A DNA stretch of 64,000 nucleotides, from NCBI RefSeq assembly GCF_900169525.1, contig NZ_LT821239.1, forward strand, positions 766,708 to 830,707, given 5' to 3'. Position numbers and translations under genes: made by a program. Source of the DNA: Corynebacterium pacaense. GTDB taxonomy: Bacteria > Actinomycetota > Actinomycetes > Mycobacteriales > Mycobacteriaceae. The notes beneath the pieces were generated by a model. That model was given only the letters and a program-made list of their open reading frames with translations. It did no database searches and had not been told where the DNA came from. This document shows positions 1 through 11,770 of the stretch, piece after piece (the stretch's first letter is position 1; each line of letters starts with the position of its first letter).

Positions 1-565
1 CCCGCGATGTCCGTGCGATGAACTGGGTGGCGGCGGCCAGTGCCAGGGGAACTAGAATCAGCAGGACAAATGCCTCGATGAAGGGGCCGATGTTTATGAT
101 CGCGCCGAGACCGGCATCGCTGAACAGGCTCATATAGACCGGAAGCAGCAGCATCTGCAACAGCATGAGCAGCGGCGACACCGCAAGCAGACGGTCATTG
201 GCCGCCCCGGCGATGCCTGAGAACACGATCACATAGTCGATGCACGGGGCAAGCAGGACCAGCATCACCCCGATGGCCAGGGCGGGTTCGGCGGCGACTG
301 GGCGGGTGAGCAGATACACCACGACCGGGACGATGATGAAGTTGAGGATCACCACCGCGCCGAGGAAGCGGGCATCCCGGAACACCCGCGGCAGTTCCAC
401 GAAGGGCACCCCGAGGAAGGTGGCGTAGAGCAGAAGCATGAGGACGGGATTGATCGCGGACTCCAGATGCCCCGCCACCCCGGGCGTGACCAGGCCCAGT
501 CCTGCCCCGAAGGCCAGCGCCAGAATGTAGAGGACCACCTGGTGCCTGTTCCACCACTCGACCAT
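1..565 (-). CDS. Acr3/BASS-family arsenite-type transporter, partial
   Basis: The frame opens at the ATG at 565 and runs off the left edge, leaving at least 188 residues. They are almost entirely hydrophobic helices, beginning MVEWWNRHQVVLYILALAFG. The segment LLAPCIDYVIVFSGIAGAAN resembles the conserved Cys-containing stretch of arsenite/bile-acid symporter superfamily proteins labelled arsenic resistance protein in corynebacteria. By family this would be an inner-membrane exporter of arsenite or a related anion. It begins 21 bp after the rmlA stop, so it may be carried on the rml transcript, although its role is unrelated. No arsR or arsC is visible. The substrate is inferred; the membrane-transporter call is firm. 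Confidence 0.7.
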   Translation of the reverse strand, partial: MVEWWNRHQVVLYILALAFGAGLGLVTPGVAGHLESAINPVLMLLLYATFLGVPFVELPRVFRDARFLGAVVILNFIIVPVVVYLLTRPVAAEPALAIGVMLVLLAPCIDYVIVFSGIAGAANDRLLAVSPLLMLLQMLLLPVYMSLFSDAGLGAIINIGPFIEAFVLLILVPLALAAATQFIARTSR

Positions 566-586
566 GAATGTCCCGGGCCCGGTCGT

Positions 587-1453
587 TCAGGCTTCGTTCG
601 CGGCGCGCAGGAGGTAGGTGCCGTAGCCGGACTTCCTCAACTGCTCACCGAGGGAGGCCAGCTGGGGGGCGTCGATGAATCCCTGCCGGTAGGCCGCGAC
701 CTCGGGGGAGCCGATGATGGTTCCGGTTCGTTTCTGCAGCACCTCCACATAGGCCGAGGCCTCGCTCATGGAATCGATCGTTCCGGTATCCAGCCAGACG
801 TCACCGCGTTCGAGTCTCTGGACCGTCAGCGCGCCCCGGTTCAGATAGGCCTCGTTGACACTGGTGATCTCCAGTTCGCCGCGTTCGGAGGGGGTGATCC
901 CGTGGGCGATCTCCACCACCCGGTTGTCGTAGAAGTACAGGCCCACCACCGCGAAATTCGATTTCGGTGCGGCCGGCTTCTCCTCGATGGATACGGCCCT
1001 GTTCCCGGCGTCGAACTCGACGACGCCGTAGCGTTCGGGATCGGAGACCTCGTAGGCGAAGACGATCCCGCCCTCCGGATCGACGCACTGCTTCAGAGCA
1101 TGGCCCAGCTGTGCGCCGTCGAAGATGTTGTCGCCGAGCACCAGGGCGACATCGTCATCGCCGATGAAGTCCGCGCCGATGATGAACGCCTGTGCCAACC
1201 CGTCCGGGGAGGGCTGAACCGCGTACTCCAGGCTGATTCCCCACGCCGAACCGTCACCGAGCAGGCGGATGAAGGATTGCGAGTCCTCCGGCGTGGTGAT
1301 GATCAGGATCTCCCTGATCCCCGCCTGGATCAGCGTGGTCAGGGGGTAGTAGATCATCGGCTTGTCATAGATCGGCATCAACTGCTTGGAAATGCCCCTG
1401 GTGATCGGGTAGAGGCGGGTGCCTGATCCGCCCGCGAGAATGATGCCCTTCAT
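587..1453 (-). CDS. rmlA: Glucose-1-phosphate thymidylyltransferase RmlA
   Basis: This 288-residue protein has the usual length for the family. It makes dTDP-glucose from glucose-1-phosphate and dTTP, the first step towards dTDP-L-rhamnose, which in corynebacteria supplies the rhamnose of the arabinogalactan linker. The N-terminal nucleotide-binding signature [20 protein letters not shown] is intact, followed by [10 protein letters not shown] and the later [10 protein letters not shown] region. The start codon overlaps the end of the upstream rmlCD gene by 4 bp (ATGA), which indicates translational coupling within the rmlB-rmlCD-rmlA operon. Identification is secure. Confidence 0.95.
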   Translation of the reverse strand: MKGIILAGGSGTRLYPITRGISKQLMPIYDKPMIYYPLTTLIQAGIREILIITTPEDSQSFIRLLGDGSAWGISLEYAVQPSPDGLAQAFIIGADFIGDDDVALVLGDNIFDGAQLGHALKQCVDPEGGIVFAYEVSDPERYGVVEFDAGNRAVSIEEKPAAPKSNFAVVGLYFYDNRVVEIAHGITPSERGELEITSVNEAYLNRGALTVQRLERGDVWLDTGTIDSMSEASAYVEVLQKRTGTIIGSPEVAAYRQGFIDAPQLASLGEQLRKSGYGTYLLRAANEA

Positions 1454-2853
1454 CTGTTTCTGATTCCTTCCAGATAGTCACCGAGGCGGTCCCGCCAGGG
1501 CGGTGCATGAAAACCGGCGGCCTCGATCCTGGAAAGGTCCAAAACCGAGTTCAGGGGGCGGGGAGCGGCCCCGGGCTTGTCGGCGAAGTACTCGGCCGTG
1601 CTCACCCCGGTGACCTGACCGGGATCATCATAGACGGCCCGGGCGATCTGTGCCCACGACACCGCCTCGCCGCTGTTGCTCAGGTTGTAGATTCCGAATT
1701 CGGCATCGGAGTTCAGCAGATGCTTGATGCCGGCGGCGATATCGACGGTGAAGCTCAGGCGACCGATCTGATCATCGACCACTTTCGGGGCGATACCACG
1801 GGCATCGAGTGAGGCCATGGTGGCAACGAAATTGGGTCCGTCGCCGATGACCCAGCTGGTGCGCACGACGTAGTGGCGTGGTGCGGTGGCGGCTGCGATG
1901 TCACCGGCTGCCTTGGACTGGCCGTAGACGCCGACCGGACACAGTGGGGCGTTCTCGGAATAGGCGCCGGTGGCGGTGCCGTCGAAGACATAGTCCGAGG
2001 ACACGTGCACGAGGGTGATCTGATTGGCCGCGGCGATGCGTGCGAGGTTGGCCACGCCTGCGGCGTTCACCGCCCAGGCCGTGGCGCGGCCGGTGGTCTC
2101 GGCCGCATCGACGTTGGTATAGGCGGCCGCGTTGATGATGGTGGAGTACTGCCGCCACGGGCGGGCGGAGTCCAGATCGGGGGAGGTGATGTCGAGGTCG
2201 TTGTGGGTGAGGAACTCCGCGTCGGGGAACTGCGCGCGGAGTGCGGATCCCAGCTGCCCGGCCGCGCCGGTGACCAGGATCCTGCGTGGCGGCACCGGGC
2301 GGGCCCGCTCGAGCGGGGGATGGTTCCTGTCCTTGTCGGACACCTCCGTCAACGGCAGTGGCCAGTCGATGCCCAGGGAGGGGTCGGCGAGGTTGACAAA
2401 GGAGTAGCTGGCCTCGGGCGACCAGTGGTCGTTGACCAGATAGGTGTATGCGGTGCCGTCCTCCAGGGCCTGGAAGCCGTTGGCCACCCCGCGCGGGACA
2501 TAGACGGCCCGGTCCACGGTGATGGTGGTGGTGGCCACCTTTCCGTAGGTCGGGGAGCCCTCACGCAGGTCGCACCAGGCACCGAAGACGCTGCCGGTGG
2601 CCACGGAGATGTATTTGTCCCAGGGTTCTGCGTGGAGCCCGCGGGTGACCCCGGCCTCGGCGTTGAAGCTGATGTTGTTCTGCACCGGGGCGAAATCGGG
2701 CAGGCCCAGGGCGGTCATCTTCTCGCGCTGCCAGTTCTCCTTGAACCAGCCGCGGTTGTCACCGTGGACGGGCAGGTCGTAGAAGACGAGTCCGTCGATG
2801 GCGGTCGGGGTGGCGCGAAGTTCCGTGTTGAATTCCGAGTTGAGCTCGCTCAT
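1450..2853 (-). CDS. rmlCD: RmlC-RmlD fusion: dTDP-4-dehydrorhamnose 3,5-epimerase and reductase
   Basis: One 467-residue chain carries two enzymes. Residues about 15-185 are a cupin-type RmlC epimerase ([15 protein letters not shown], then [13 protein letters not shown]). Residues about 190-467 are the RmlD reductase, an SDR-type fold with [14 protein letters not shown] as the dinucleotide site and YGQSKAAGD as the YxxxK catalytic motif. Together they perform the last two steps of dTDP-L-rhamnose synthesis. In most bacteria these are separate proteins; the fusion is known from C. glutamicum. The ATG lies directly after the rmlB stop with no gap. Confidence 0.93.
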   Translation of the reverse strand: MSELNSEFNTELRATPTAIDGLVFYDLPVHGDNRGWFKENWQREKMTALGLPDFAPVQNNISFNAEAGVTRGLHAEPWDKYISVATGSVFGAWCDLREGSPTYGKVATTTITVDRAVYVPRGVANGFQALEDGTAYTYLVNDHWSPEASYSFVNLADPSLGIDWPLPLTEVSDKDRNHPPLERARPVPPRRILVTGAAGQLGSALRAQFPDAEFLTHNDLDITSPDLDSARPWRQYSTIINAAAYTNVDAAETTGRATAWAVNAAGVANLARIAAANQITLVHVSSDYVFDGTATGAYSENAPLCPVGVYGQSKAAGDIAAATAPRHYVVRTSWVIGDGPNFVATMASLDARGIAPKVVDDQIGRLSFTVDIAAGIKHLLNSDAEFGIYNLSNSGEAVSWAQIARAVYDDPGQVTGVSTAEYFADKPGAAPRPLNSVLDLSRIEAAGFHAPPWRDRLGDYLEGIRNR

Positions 2854-3885
<1,032 letters not shown>

Positions 3886-5130
3886 TCACCCGAGCTTTTC
3901 GACGCTCCCCTCGGCGATTCCACCGGAACGCAGCAGAGCTGCGGCGTGCACGACCAGGCCCGCAAGCGGGCCGCAGATCAGTGCCAGTCCCGCGGCCGTC
4001 GCCAGTTCCCAGGGACCGAGCAGCAACCCGATGGCGACGGCGGTGGCCATCAGCCAGCCACCCAGGTACAGCCCGTGGCGGCCGTAGGCGATGCTCGCAC
4101 AGCCGGTGACCATCAGCGTCGCAGTCGATGTCGCCCCGAGTGTCAGGACCGCGAGCAGGCTACCGGGCACCGCATAGATCTCCCTGGCCAGCAGCACCTC
4201 AAGGAGCCAGGGGCCGATCAGCCAGGCGAGCCCGGCACCGATGAGGCCGACCGTCCAGACGATCAGGAGGGGTGCGGCCAGGGCGCGCAGGGGAGCCTGC
4301 CTGTTCTGCACGAAACGGACGATGATCGCCGATTGGAACTGCTGCAGCGGCACCAGCAGGGGCGCACGGGTGAGGGTGACGGCGTAGATCACCGCGGCGG
4401 CGGTGACCGCCTGGCCCGTGGTGTCCGGATTCGTCAGTTTGACCAGGGTGGGAAAACCGGTGATCAGCACGGCCGTGGCGCCGGAGGCCGCCATCGCGGT
4501 CAGGGCCTGCCGGGTGAACACGGCGGCCGAGACGTCCGTGATCGATGACAGCGCGGCCCGTGCCTCGCGGGAGCCCGCGACGATGAAGATCCAGGATACG
4601 GCCCCGATCACGGTGATCACGAGGAACGCGAGGAGCTGGTAGCCCAGCAGCCAGGCGGCAACAGCCAGGATCATGCGCACACCGGTGTCCAGGGAGATCA
4701 ACGCGGCGTACTGCTTCCACAGCTGGCATCCGGAGAGGATGCCCGAGATCGTGGCCTGCACCGCGTAGCTGCCCAGTCCCAGGGCCAGCATCGCCACGCT
4801 GATCCCCTGGTGGTCGCTGAGCAGGCGACCGATCCACAGGGGAGTGGTCGCGCCGAGGATCACGGCCGTCGCGGCGGCGGCGAACAGGGAGAAAACTATC
4901 GGGCGGATCGATCCGCGAGGTGCATCCGGGGCGCTTCTGGCCGCCGAGATGGCGCGGGTGGTCTCCTGCGTCAGGCCGGTCAGAACTCCGGTGCCTGCGA
5001 AGAACAGACCCCAGTAGGCGGTGAACTCCTCCGCCAGGGTGCTGGAATCGCCCAGGGCCCTGCCCGCGATGATGATTACCACGAAACCGGAGAGACCGGC
5101 GATGACGGTGGCCAGGGTCAGGTATTTCAT
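3886..5130 (-). CDS. Polytopic membrane protein, possible MOP/Wzx-type flippase
   Basis: The 414-residue protein is hydrophobic throughout, with roughly twelve predicted helices starting at MKYLTLATVIAGLSGFVVII. The pattern of evenly spaced helices with Arg- and Gln-containing short loops (GLTQETTRAISAARS, LVPLQQFQSAIIVRF) resembles polysaccharide-export (Wzx/MOP) proteins, but I see no diagnostic motif. Its start overlaps the stop of the M1 peptidase gene by 4 bp and it sits immediately upstream of rmlB. A role in moving a rhamnose-containing envelope precursor is attractive but is inference from position only. Confidence 0.6.
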   Translation of the reverse strand: MKYLTLATVIAGLSGFVVIIIAGRALGDSSTLAEEFTAYWGLFFAGTGVLTGLTQETTRAISAARSAPDAPRGSIRPIVFSLFAAAATAVILGATTPLWIGRLLSDHQGISVAMLALGLGSYAVQATISGILSGCQLWKQYAALISLDTGVRMILAVAAWLLGYQLLAFLVITVIGAVSWIFIVAGSREARAALSSITDVSAAVFTRQALTAMAASGATAVLITGFPTLVKLTNPDTTGQAVTAAAVIYAVTLTRAPLLVPLQQFQSAIIVRFVQNRQAPLRALAAPLLIVWTVGLIGAGLAWLIGPWLLEVLLAREIYAVPGSLLAVLTLGATSTATLMVTGCASIAYGRHGLYLGGWLMATAVAIGLLLGPWELATAAGLALICGPLAGLVVHAAALLRSGGIAEGSVEKLG

Positions 5131-6515
5131 GCGCCCTCGGGGAAGGGCGGCAGGGGGGTGCTCTTCAACCAGGAATCCCAGATGCGGTCGACCTCGGTGC
5201 CGGGGATACCGATCTCCGCGCAGGTCCTGTCGATGTGGCGGCGCAGGTCCACCGGCTCAACCACCGAGTGACGGCCCTCGGCGACGTAGGCGCGGATGGT
5301 GCGGAAGAAGGCCTCATCGCCGAGCAGGACGCGGACGGCGTGCACGGTCAGGGCGCCCCTCTTGTACACGCGGTCGTCGAACATGTCCCTCGGACCCGGA
5401 TCGGAGAGCAGGATGTCCTGCGGCAGGGTGGACAGCACGTTGTAGAACTCCCTGGCACTGGTTTTCGCGGGAAGGCCGTGCGCCTCCTCCGCCCACAGCC
5501 ATTCCGAATAGCAGGCGAAACCCTCATTGAGCCAGATGTCATTCCACTGCGCGAGCCCGAGGGAATTGCCGAACCACTGGTGTGACAGTTCGTGGGCGAT
5601 CAGCCTCTCCCAGGTGTAGTCGCCGTCCGCGTGGTTGGCGCCGAAAATGGACAGGCCCTGGGCCTCCAGTGGAATCTCCAGTTCATCTTCGGTGACCACT
5701 ACACGGTAGGTGATGAAGGGGTAGGGACCGAAGAGCCGCTCGTAGACGTCGAGCATGCGGGCCTGATCGGCGAAATCGTGCAGAACCCGCCTCCTCAGCG
5801 CCGGATCTGCGGAGGGGATGAACGCGGACACCCCGACACCGGACTGTGCCAGGCCGAGGGAGACCTGTTCGTAGGCACCTACCTGGATCGTGGCCAGGTA
5901 GGTCGCCATGGGTTGTTTCGTGCGGTAGTGCCAGCTGGTGGCGCTGCCCCGGGTGGTGCGATCGATCAGCTCGCCGTTGGCTACCACCGTGTAGCCGTTG
6001 TCCGCGGAGAAGCGGATATCAAAGTGCGCCTTCTCATCCGGGGTGTCATCGCAGGGGAACCAGCTCGGGGCACCGCAGGGCTGCGAGGCCACCAGGGCTC
6101 CGTTGCTGAGCTCCTCCCACCCGATCGGACCCCATTCGCTGCGCGTGGGCCGGGGATTTCCGCGGTACCGGATCTGGAGGGAAAACTCCTGGTCGACCGG
6201 GATCTCGTTGCGGAAGGTGATGCGCAGCTTCTTGTTGGCGTGCCGGAAGCGTGCCACCTGGACGTGTGTTCCGGCGGTGCCGGTGGCGGTGACCTTCTCC
6301 ACCCGGATATTGGTGGACAGGTCCAGGGTCAGTGAATTGAGCGCCTGGTAGTTGTCCATCCGCAGCGTGGCGGTGCCGCTGAGCAGGTTGGGTGCCACCC
6401 GGTAGAGCAGATCGAGCTCATAGCGTCGGATGTGGAAGCCAAGATTGAAGTCCACGCCTGTGTAGGTGTCGCGGGTACCTGGGACCGGGGTGGAACGCAG
6501 CCTTCTCGTAGTCAT
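5127..6515 (-). CDS. M1-family zinc metallopeptidase (aminopeptidase N-like)
   Basis: This 462-residue protein has the M1 zinc signature HELSHQWFGN followed 18 residues later by the third ligand in NEGFACYSEW, so the HExxH-x18-E set is complete. An N-terminal beta-domain (about residues 20-200) precedes the catalytic domain, and the long C-terminal helical domain of E. coli PepN is absent, giving a short actinobacterial form. The usual GAMEN substrate loop appears as EAQGLSIFG. No signal peptide is evident, so it is probably cytoplasmic. It lies 12 bp downstream of the S9 peptidase gene and overlaps the next gene by 4 bp. Confidence 0.88.
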   Translation of the reverse strand: MTTRRLRSTPVPGTRDTYTGVDFNLGFHIRRYELDLLYRVAPNLLSGTATLRMDNYQALNSLTLDLSTNIRVEKVTATGTAGTHVQVARFRHANKKLRITFRNEIPVDQEFSLQIRYRGNPRPTRSEWGPIGWEELSNGALVASQPCGAPSWFPCDDTPDEKAHFDIRFSADNGYTVVANGELIDRTTRGSATSWHYRTKQPMATYLATIQVGAYEQVSLGLAQSGVGVSAFIPSADPALRRRVLHDFADQARMLDVYERLFGPYPFITYRVVVTEDELEIPLEAQGLSIFGANHADGDYTWERLIAHELSHQWFGNSLGLAQWNDIWLNEGFACYSEWLWAEEAHGLPAKTSAREFYNVLSTLPQDILLSDPGPRDMFDDRVYKRGALTVHAVRVLLGDEAFFRTIRAYVAEGRHSVVEPVDLRRHIDRTCAEIGIPGTEVDRIWDSWLKSTPLPPFPEGA

Positions 6516-6527
6516 CGTCTAGTGATG

Positions 6528-8543
6528 TTACCCCTCGGACAGGTCGAGAGCGGAGTCGATCCAGGTGTAGATCAGGGCCTCCACGTCCGCGACCTGCCTG
6601 TTGTCGCCGGCCCCGGCATGGCCGCCCTCGGTGTTTTCGTAATAGTCCACCGGCTGTCCCGCGTCGGCGAGCGCGCGGGCGAAGAGCCGGGCATGGGCCG
6701 GGTGAACCCGGTCATCACGGGTGGAGGTGGTCACCAGCGCGGGAGGGTAGGGCCGCGTCGCATGCCCGGCGATATTGTGCAGGGGGGAGTAGCGTTCAAT
6801 CACCCGGCGCTCTTCCGGATCGTCCGGGTCGCCGTACTCCGCCATCCAGGAGGCTCCGGCGGAGAGCCGGTGATAGCGCAGCATGTCCGTGAGCGGGACC
6901 TGGATCACCGCCGCCCCGAAGGCCTCGGGGTACTGTGTCAGGGCCCCGCTGGTGAGCAGACCGCCGTTGGAGCCGCCACGGATGACAATCTGCGCAGGCG
7001 TGGCATAGCCTCGCTCCACCAGGTCCTCCAGGACCGCGCGGTGGTCCTCGAAGACGCGCATGCGGTTGAGTTTGGTCGCCCGGGAATGCCATTCGGGGCC
7101 GAACTCACCGCCACCGCGGATATTGGCCTCGACGAAGAAGCGGTTCCTCTCCAGCCAGGCGATGCCCCGGGTGACGGAGTGGGCAGGCGTCAGCGACACC
7201 TCGAATCCCCCATAGGCGTGGACCAGGGTGGGCCCTGGGCCGGGCGCGGCAAAGTCCCCGGAGATGAAGTAGGGGATCCTTGTCCCGTCCCTCGAGGTGG
7301 CCCAGTGCTGGCGGGTCCCCACCCCGGAATTGTCCCATTGCAGGGGGGCGTGTCTGACCTCGGTGAGGTCGGGGGAGACCGCGAGGTCCCCGCGCAGCAG
7401 GGTGGCAGGACTGGAGAAACTGGCGGCGGAGAGCCAGACCTCATCGCCGTCGAGCGCGGAGGTGGCCACCACATGTGCGCTGACGTGGTCCGGGAGCTGA
7501 AGCGGGCGCGGGGTGGCGGTGGGATCGCTGATCTCCAACAGCCGGATGGAGGTGGAGACGTTGTCCAGAAGTGTCAGCAATAAAAAGCTCCGGGTGAAAC
7601 TCAGACCCTGCAGCGACACCGAGGCGGTCGGCAGGAAAACCGGCGCGAAATCCCTCGATCCCTCCAGGAAGGAGTCGAAGCCGATCACCCCGAGTCCGCC
7701 TGCGGGGATTCCCGAGAACTCGCTGCGGGGGTTGATGAACAGCCACTGGCGGTGGACAACCACCTCACAGTCGTCTGGTACCTCGAGAAGGCGCAGGCCG
7801 GAACTCGTTTCCACGAAGGTTTCGGAGTTGTAGAAGTCCAGCGCCCTGGAGGCGAAGGTGCGCTCCCAGCCGGGGGTGTGGTCCCGCCATGCGCCCACCG
7901 CAACGTCGTGCGGGTCGCCGGAGAAGAAGACGGGGGCGTCGGCAAGTGGTTGACCCCTCCGCCAGAGGCGGATACGCACGGGGTAACCGGAATCGGTGAG
8001 TGACCCCTCGCCGGTATCCGTGCCGATCAGCAGGGTATCGCGGTCCAACCAGCTGACATCCGTCTTGGCCTCGGTGACCGTGAAGGCACCGTCGGTGAGA
8101 AACCTACGGGTCTCCAGATCGAACTCCCTGATCACGGTGGCGTCCGCACCGCCGCGGGAGAGCCTGATCAGGGCGCGGTCGTGGGCGGGGGCGCGCACGT
8201 GGGCGCCCTTCCAGACCCAGTTCTCCTCCTCCTCCGCGGCGAGTGCATCGACATCTATGATTACCTCCCATGAGGGGGAGCCGGCCAGATAGGATTCCGA
8301 ATCGCAGCTGCGCCAGACACCCCGGGGATGGTCGGCGTCACGCCAAAAGTTGTACAGTCTGTCTCCCCTGCGGGAGACATAGGCGATTCGCTCATCGGTG
8401 TCGAGGGCGGCCAGCAGGCGCCGCCTCAGCGACCCGTACTCAGCCTCGGACGCCAGTTTTTCAAGGGTGCGCCCGGACCACCCCTCGGCCCAGGCAAGGG
8501 CCTGCGGGGAGTCGATCTCGTCGAGGAAGCTGTAATCCGTCAT
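6528..8543 (-). CDS. Prolyl oligopeptidase family (S9) serine peptidase
   Basis: The protein has 671 residues. The N-terminal two thirds is a beta-propeller-like region. The C-terminal alpha/beta-hydrolase domain contains the nucleophile motif GGSNGGLL, an Asp in TSTRDDRVHPAHARLF and the closing His in NTEGGHAGAG. Members cleave short proline- or basic-residue-containing peptides and are usually cytoplasmic; no signal peptide is seen. It is the first gene of the tight minus-strand run that continues through the M1 peptidase to rmlA. Substrate preference cannot be read from the sequence. Confidence 0.9.
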   Translation of the reverse strand: MTDYSFLDEIDSPQALAWAEGWSGRTLEKLASEAEYGSLRRRLLAALDTDERIAYVSRRGDRLYNFWRDADHPRGVWRSCDSESYLAGSPSWEVIIDVDALAAEEEENWVWKGAHVRAPAHDRALIRLSRGGADATVIREFDLETRRFLTDGAFTVTEAKTDVSWLDRDTLLIGTDTGEGSLTDSGYPVRIRLWRRGQPLADAPVFFSGDPHDVAVGAWRDHTPGWERTFASRALDFYNSETFVETSSGLRLLEVPDDCEVVVHRQWLFINPRSEFSGIPAGGLGVIGFDSFLEGSRDFAPVFLPTASVSLQGLSFTRSFLLLTLLDNVSTSIRLLEISDPTATPRPLQLPDHVSAHVVATSALDGDEVWLSAASFSSPATLLRGDLAVSPDLTEVRHAPLQWDNSGVGTRQHWATSRDGTRIPYFISGDFAAPGPGPTLVHAYGGFEVSLTPAHSVTRGIAWLERNRFFVEANIRGGGEFGPEWHSRATKLNRMRVFEDHRAVLEDLVERGYATPAQIVIRGGSNGGLLTSGALTQYPEAFGAAVIQVPLTDMLRYHRLSAGASWMAEYGDPDDPEERRVIERYSPLHNIAGHATRPYPPALVTTSTRDDRVHPAHARLFARALADAGQPVDYYENTEGGHAGAGDNRQVADVEALIYTWIDSALDLSEG

Positions 8544-8577
8544 GTCACTGAGCGTAGTGCGGCAGGGAACATGAAAA

Positions 8578-8605
8578 CGGCACCACCTCGGTTGAGGTGG
8601 TGCCG
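8578..8605 (-). terminator. Intrinsic terminator after the mycolyltransferase gene
   Basis: A perfect 12-bp inverted repeat (CGGCACCACCTC / GAGGTGGTGCCG) with a 4-nt loop lies between the mycolyltransferase stop and the S9 peptidase start. Read on the minus strand the stem is followed by GTTTTC. It separates the mycolyltransferase transcript from the peptidase-rml operon. Confidence 0.9.
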
Positions 8606-8628
8606 TGCAAGGAATTCAGACTATCAGG

Positions 8629-9720
8629 TTAGATGCCGAAGGAGCGGGCGAAGGTGGTCCAGGAGCCACGGAGATCATCCTGCCACCAGCCCCAGGAGTG
8701 GGTTCCGGTGGGGCGGAGGTTCCAGTCGGCGGGGATTTCCAGGCCGTCCATCTTGGCCTTGAGATCGTGGGTGCACTTGTTGGTGGCGGCCTCGATGACG
8801 CCACCGGTGATGATCGTTTCACCCATCGCAGCTGAGAGGTAGCCGTCATTCAGGCCCTCGAAGCGCGGACTGGTTGCGGATTCCCATTCGCCGGCCAGGC
8901 CGGAGGCGTTGGAGACATAGATATCGGTTCCACGCAGCTTCTCGGCGTTGACGAGGGCGTCATTGTAGAGGTTGTACTCGCCCCCACGGGGTCCCCACAT
9001 CTGCTCCGGGGTCGCGCCACCGCGGTTGAGGGTGATGCGGAGGTACTCCCAGGGCACCACCGTGGAGGTGGCCGCGCACCCGGAGAAGGAGGCCGCGGCA
9101 TCATAGAAGCCCGGGAAGTGCTGCGGGAGAAGCAGGGAGGAGGTCGCGGACATGGACATGCCGGAGATGGCGCGCTGTCCGTCGGTGTTCAGCTTCTTCT
9201 CGATGGGACCGGGGAGTTCCTTGACCAGGAATGTCTCCCACTTCTGCTTGCCGCCCAGGTTCGCATTCTCCTCCACCCAGTCGGTGTAGTAGGAGAACTT
9301 CCCCGACATCGGGATGACCACATTGACGTTCTTGTCGAGGTAGAAGTCAATGGCATCGGTCTGCATGACCCAGTTGGCCGCACCCTCCCCGCCGTCACCG
9401 CCGTTGAGCAGGTAGATGACCGGGCGTGGACCCGACTTCTTGTCCGGGGTGATGACAACGAGGGGGACGTCCCGGTCCATGGCGGCGGAGTAGGCCCACA
9501 TCTCCTTGACGCGGCCATCGTACTTGTTGATGATGGAGCGCCAGCGCGGTGCCTTCTGATCACCGTACTTCGGCCCTTCGGTGATCGTCGAGGGAACCGC
9601 GTCACCCGCAACTTCGGAGGGTGTGACCTCTGCGGCACCGGCCGTGGACGGCGCGACGACGGCGGACAAAGCGATACCCAGTGCGACGATCGGCGCTGTG
9701 AAGCGGCGAAGAATCTTCAT
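8629..9720 (-). CDS. Secreted trehalose corynomycolyltransferase (antigen 85 / Cmt family)
   Basis: I start this 363-residue protein at the ATG at 9720, because MKILRRFTAPIVALGIALSA begins a normal signal peptide and a GAGGAAAAG ribosome binding site lies just upstream. The longer frame adds 17 residues without signal character. The mature enzyme is an Ag85-type alpha/beta hydrolase with nucleophile Ser189 in GMSMSATSS and the C-terminal catalytic His341 in GTHSWGWWQDDL. The family transfers corynomycolates between trehalose esters, arabinogalactan or protein serines in the cell envelope. C. glutamicum MytC, which acylates proteins, belongs to the same family; whether this is that paralogue cannot be decided by eye. 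Confidence 0.92.
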   Translation of the reverse strand: MKILRRFTAPIVALGIALSAVVAPSTAGAAEVTPSEVAGDAVPSTITEGPKYGDQKAPRWRSIINKYDGRVKEMWAYSAAMDRDVPLVVITPDKKSGPRPVIYLLNGGDGGEGAANWVMQTDAIDFYLDKNVNVVIPMSGKFSYYTDWVEENANLGGKQKWETFLVKELPGPIEKKLNTDGQRAISGMSMSATSSLLLPQHFPGFYDAAASFSGCAATSTVVPWEYLRITLNRGGATPEQMWGPRGGEYNLYNDALVNAEKLRGTDIYVSNASGLAGEWESATSPRFEGLNDGYLSAAMGETIITGGVIEAATNKCTHDLKAKMDGLEIPADWNLRPTGTHSWGWWQDDLRGSWTTFARSFGI

Positions 9721-10043
9721 ATATCTTTTCCTCGTGAAGTCATGGCCTGTGGTTGCACGGCCCGTTTTCATTCCTGCACACCGCCGGACAGCGGAGCAAC
9801 TTCTGGTTAGATCGGTACAAGCCAGATAAACGTTAACAGCTTCTTCTGAATTTGGTTACCCCAATGTCCATTCCACGGTGGGAGGCTGTGACGGGGCTGA
9901 GGGCGGGAACGGACACGCCCGGTGTGCGATTCGTCCCGGCCTGTTAACATTTTCCACCTGGCGGACGTTAGACCATCTAGACATCACACCCATCGCCGTT
10001 CCGCGCGGTGGGGTGCAGGCTCCCGATTCAAAAGGACATCTCA
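9721..10043. other. Divergent intergenic region, mycolyltransferase / small peptide gene
   Basis: This 323 bp gap must hold the divergent promoters for the mycolyltransferase (minus) and the 36-residue peptide gene (plus). It is more AT-rich in two patches, around 9828-9855 (ATAAACGTTAACAG) and 9942-9985 (TGTTAACATTTTCC). Both contain GTTAAC, but I cannot assign -35/-10 boxes with confidence. No open frame with a plausible start was found in it. Confidence 0.5.
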
Positions 10044-10154
10044 ATGAATATCGTTGAACAGATCATCTTCTTCATCAACACCATCCTCGGCTACGGAATC
10101 CATGCGGGTTCCTCCGCCTCGAGCAACCTGTCCTACTCACTCGGGCTGTTCTGA
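10044..10154 (+). CDS. 36-residue hydrophobic, serine-rich peptide
   Basis: ATG at 10044 is preceded by AAAGGAC at 10030-10036, a good ribosome binding site. The frame stops at 10152-10154 and a strong hairpin follows 12 bp later, so this looks like an independent short transcript. The peptide has a hydrophobic N-terminal half (MNIVEQIIFFINTILGYGI) and a Gly/Ser-rich second half (HAGSSASSNLSYSLGLF), with almost no charge. Size and composition recall the very small corynebacterial envelope peptides PorA and PorH, which are O-mycoloylated on serine, and it lies next to a mycolyltransferase gene. I recognise no homologue; function is unknown and the porin-like idea is inference. Confidence 0.6.
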   Translation: MNIVEQIIFFINTILGYGIHAGSSASSNLSYSLGLF

Positions 10155-10165
10155 ACCCTGCTTTT

Positions 10166-10208
10166 CGACGCCCGCGGCGCACCCGGTGACGGTGCACCGC
10201 GGGCGTCG
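10166..10208 (+). terminator. GC-rich hairpin after the small peptide gene
   Basis: The arms CGACGCCCGCGGCGCACC and GGTGCACCGCGGGCGTCG pair over 18 positions with a single mismatch. No U-run follows on the plus strand, so this would be an I-shaped actinobacterial terminator. It lies between the peptide gene and lpd and supports the peptide gene being a separate transcription unit. Confidence 0.65.
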
Positions 10209-10290
10209 ACGTGTGTGAGGGGAGGGGTGAATCTCCCCCTTATGTCCCGGATTGACCACACTTTCCCACCGAGCACGTATCCTTGGATGC

Positions 10291-11700
<1,410 letters not shown>

Positions 11701-11721
11701 ACCCGGTCGGGGAACACCACG

Positions 11722-11750
11722 ACCCGCCTCGGTGAACGGGGCGGGTTTTT
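11722..11750 (+). terminator. Intrinsic terminator of lpd
   Basis: ACCCGCC and GGCGGGT form the stem around TCGGTGAACGG, followed by a run of T. It ends 20 bp before the next start codon, which is why the longer reading frame of the ybaK-like gene, opening inside this hairpin, is not used. Confidence 0.88.
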
Positions 11751-11770
11751 GCATGCGTAAATTGGATGGC

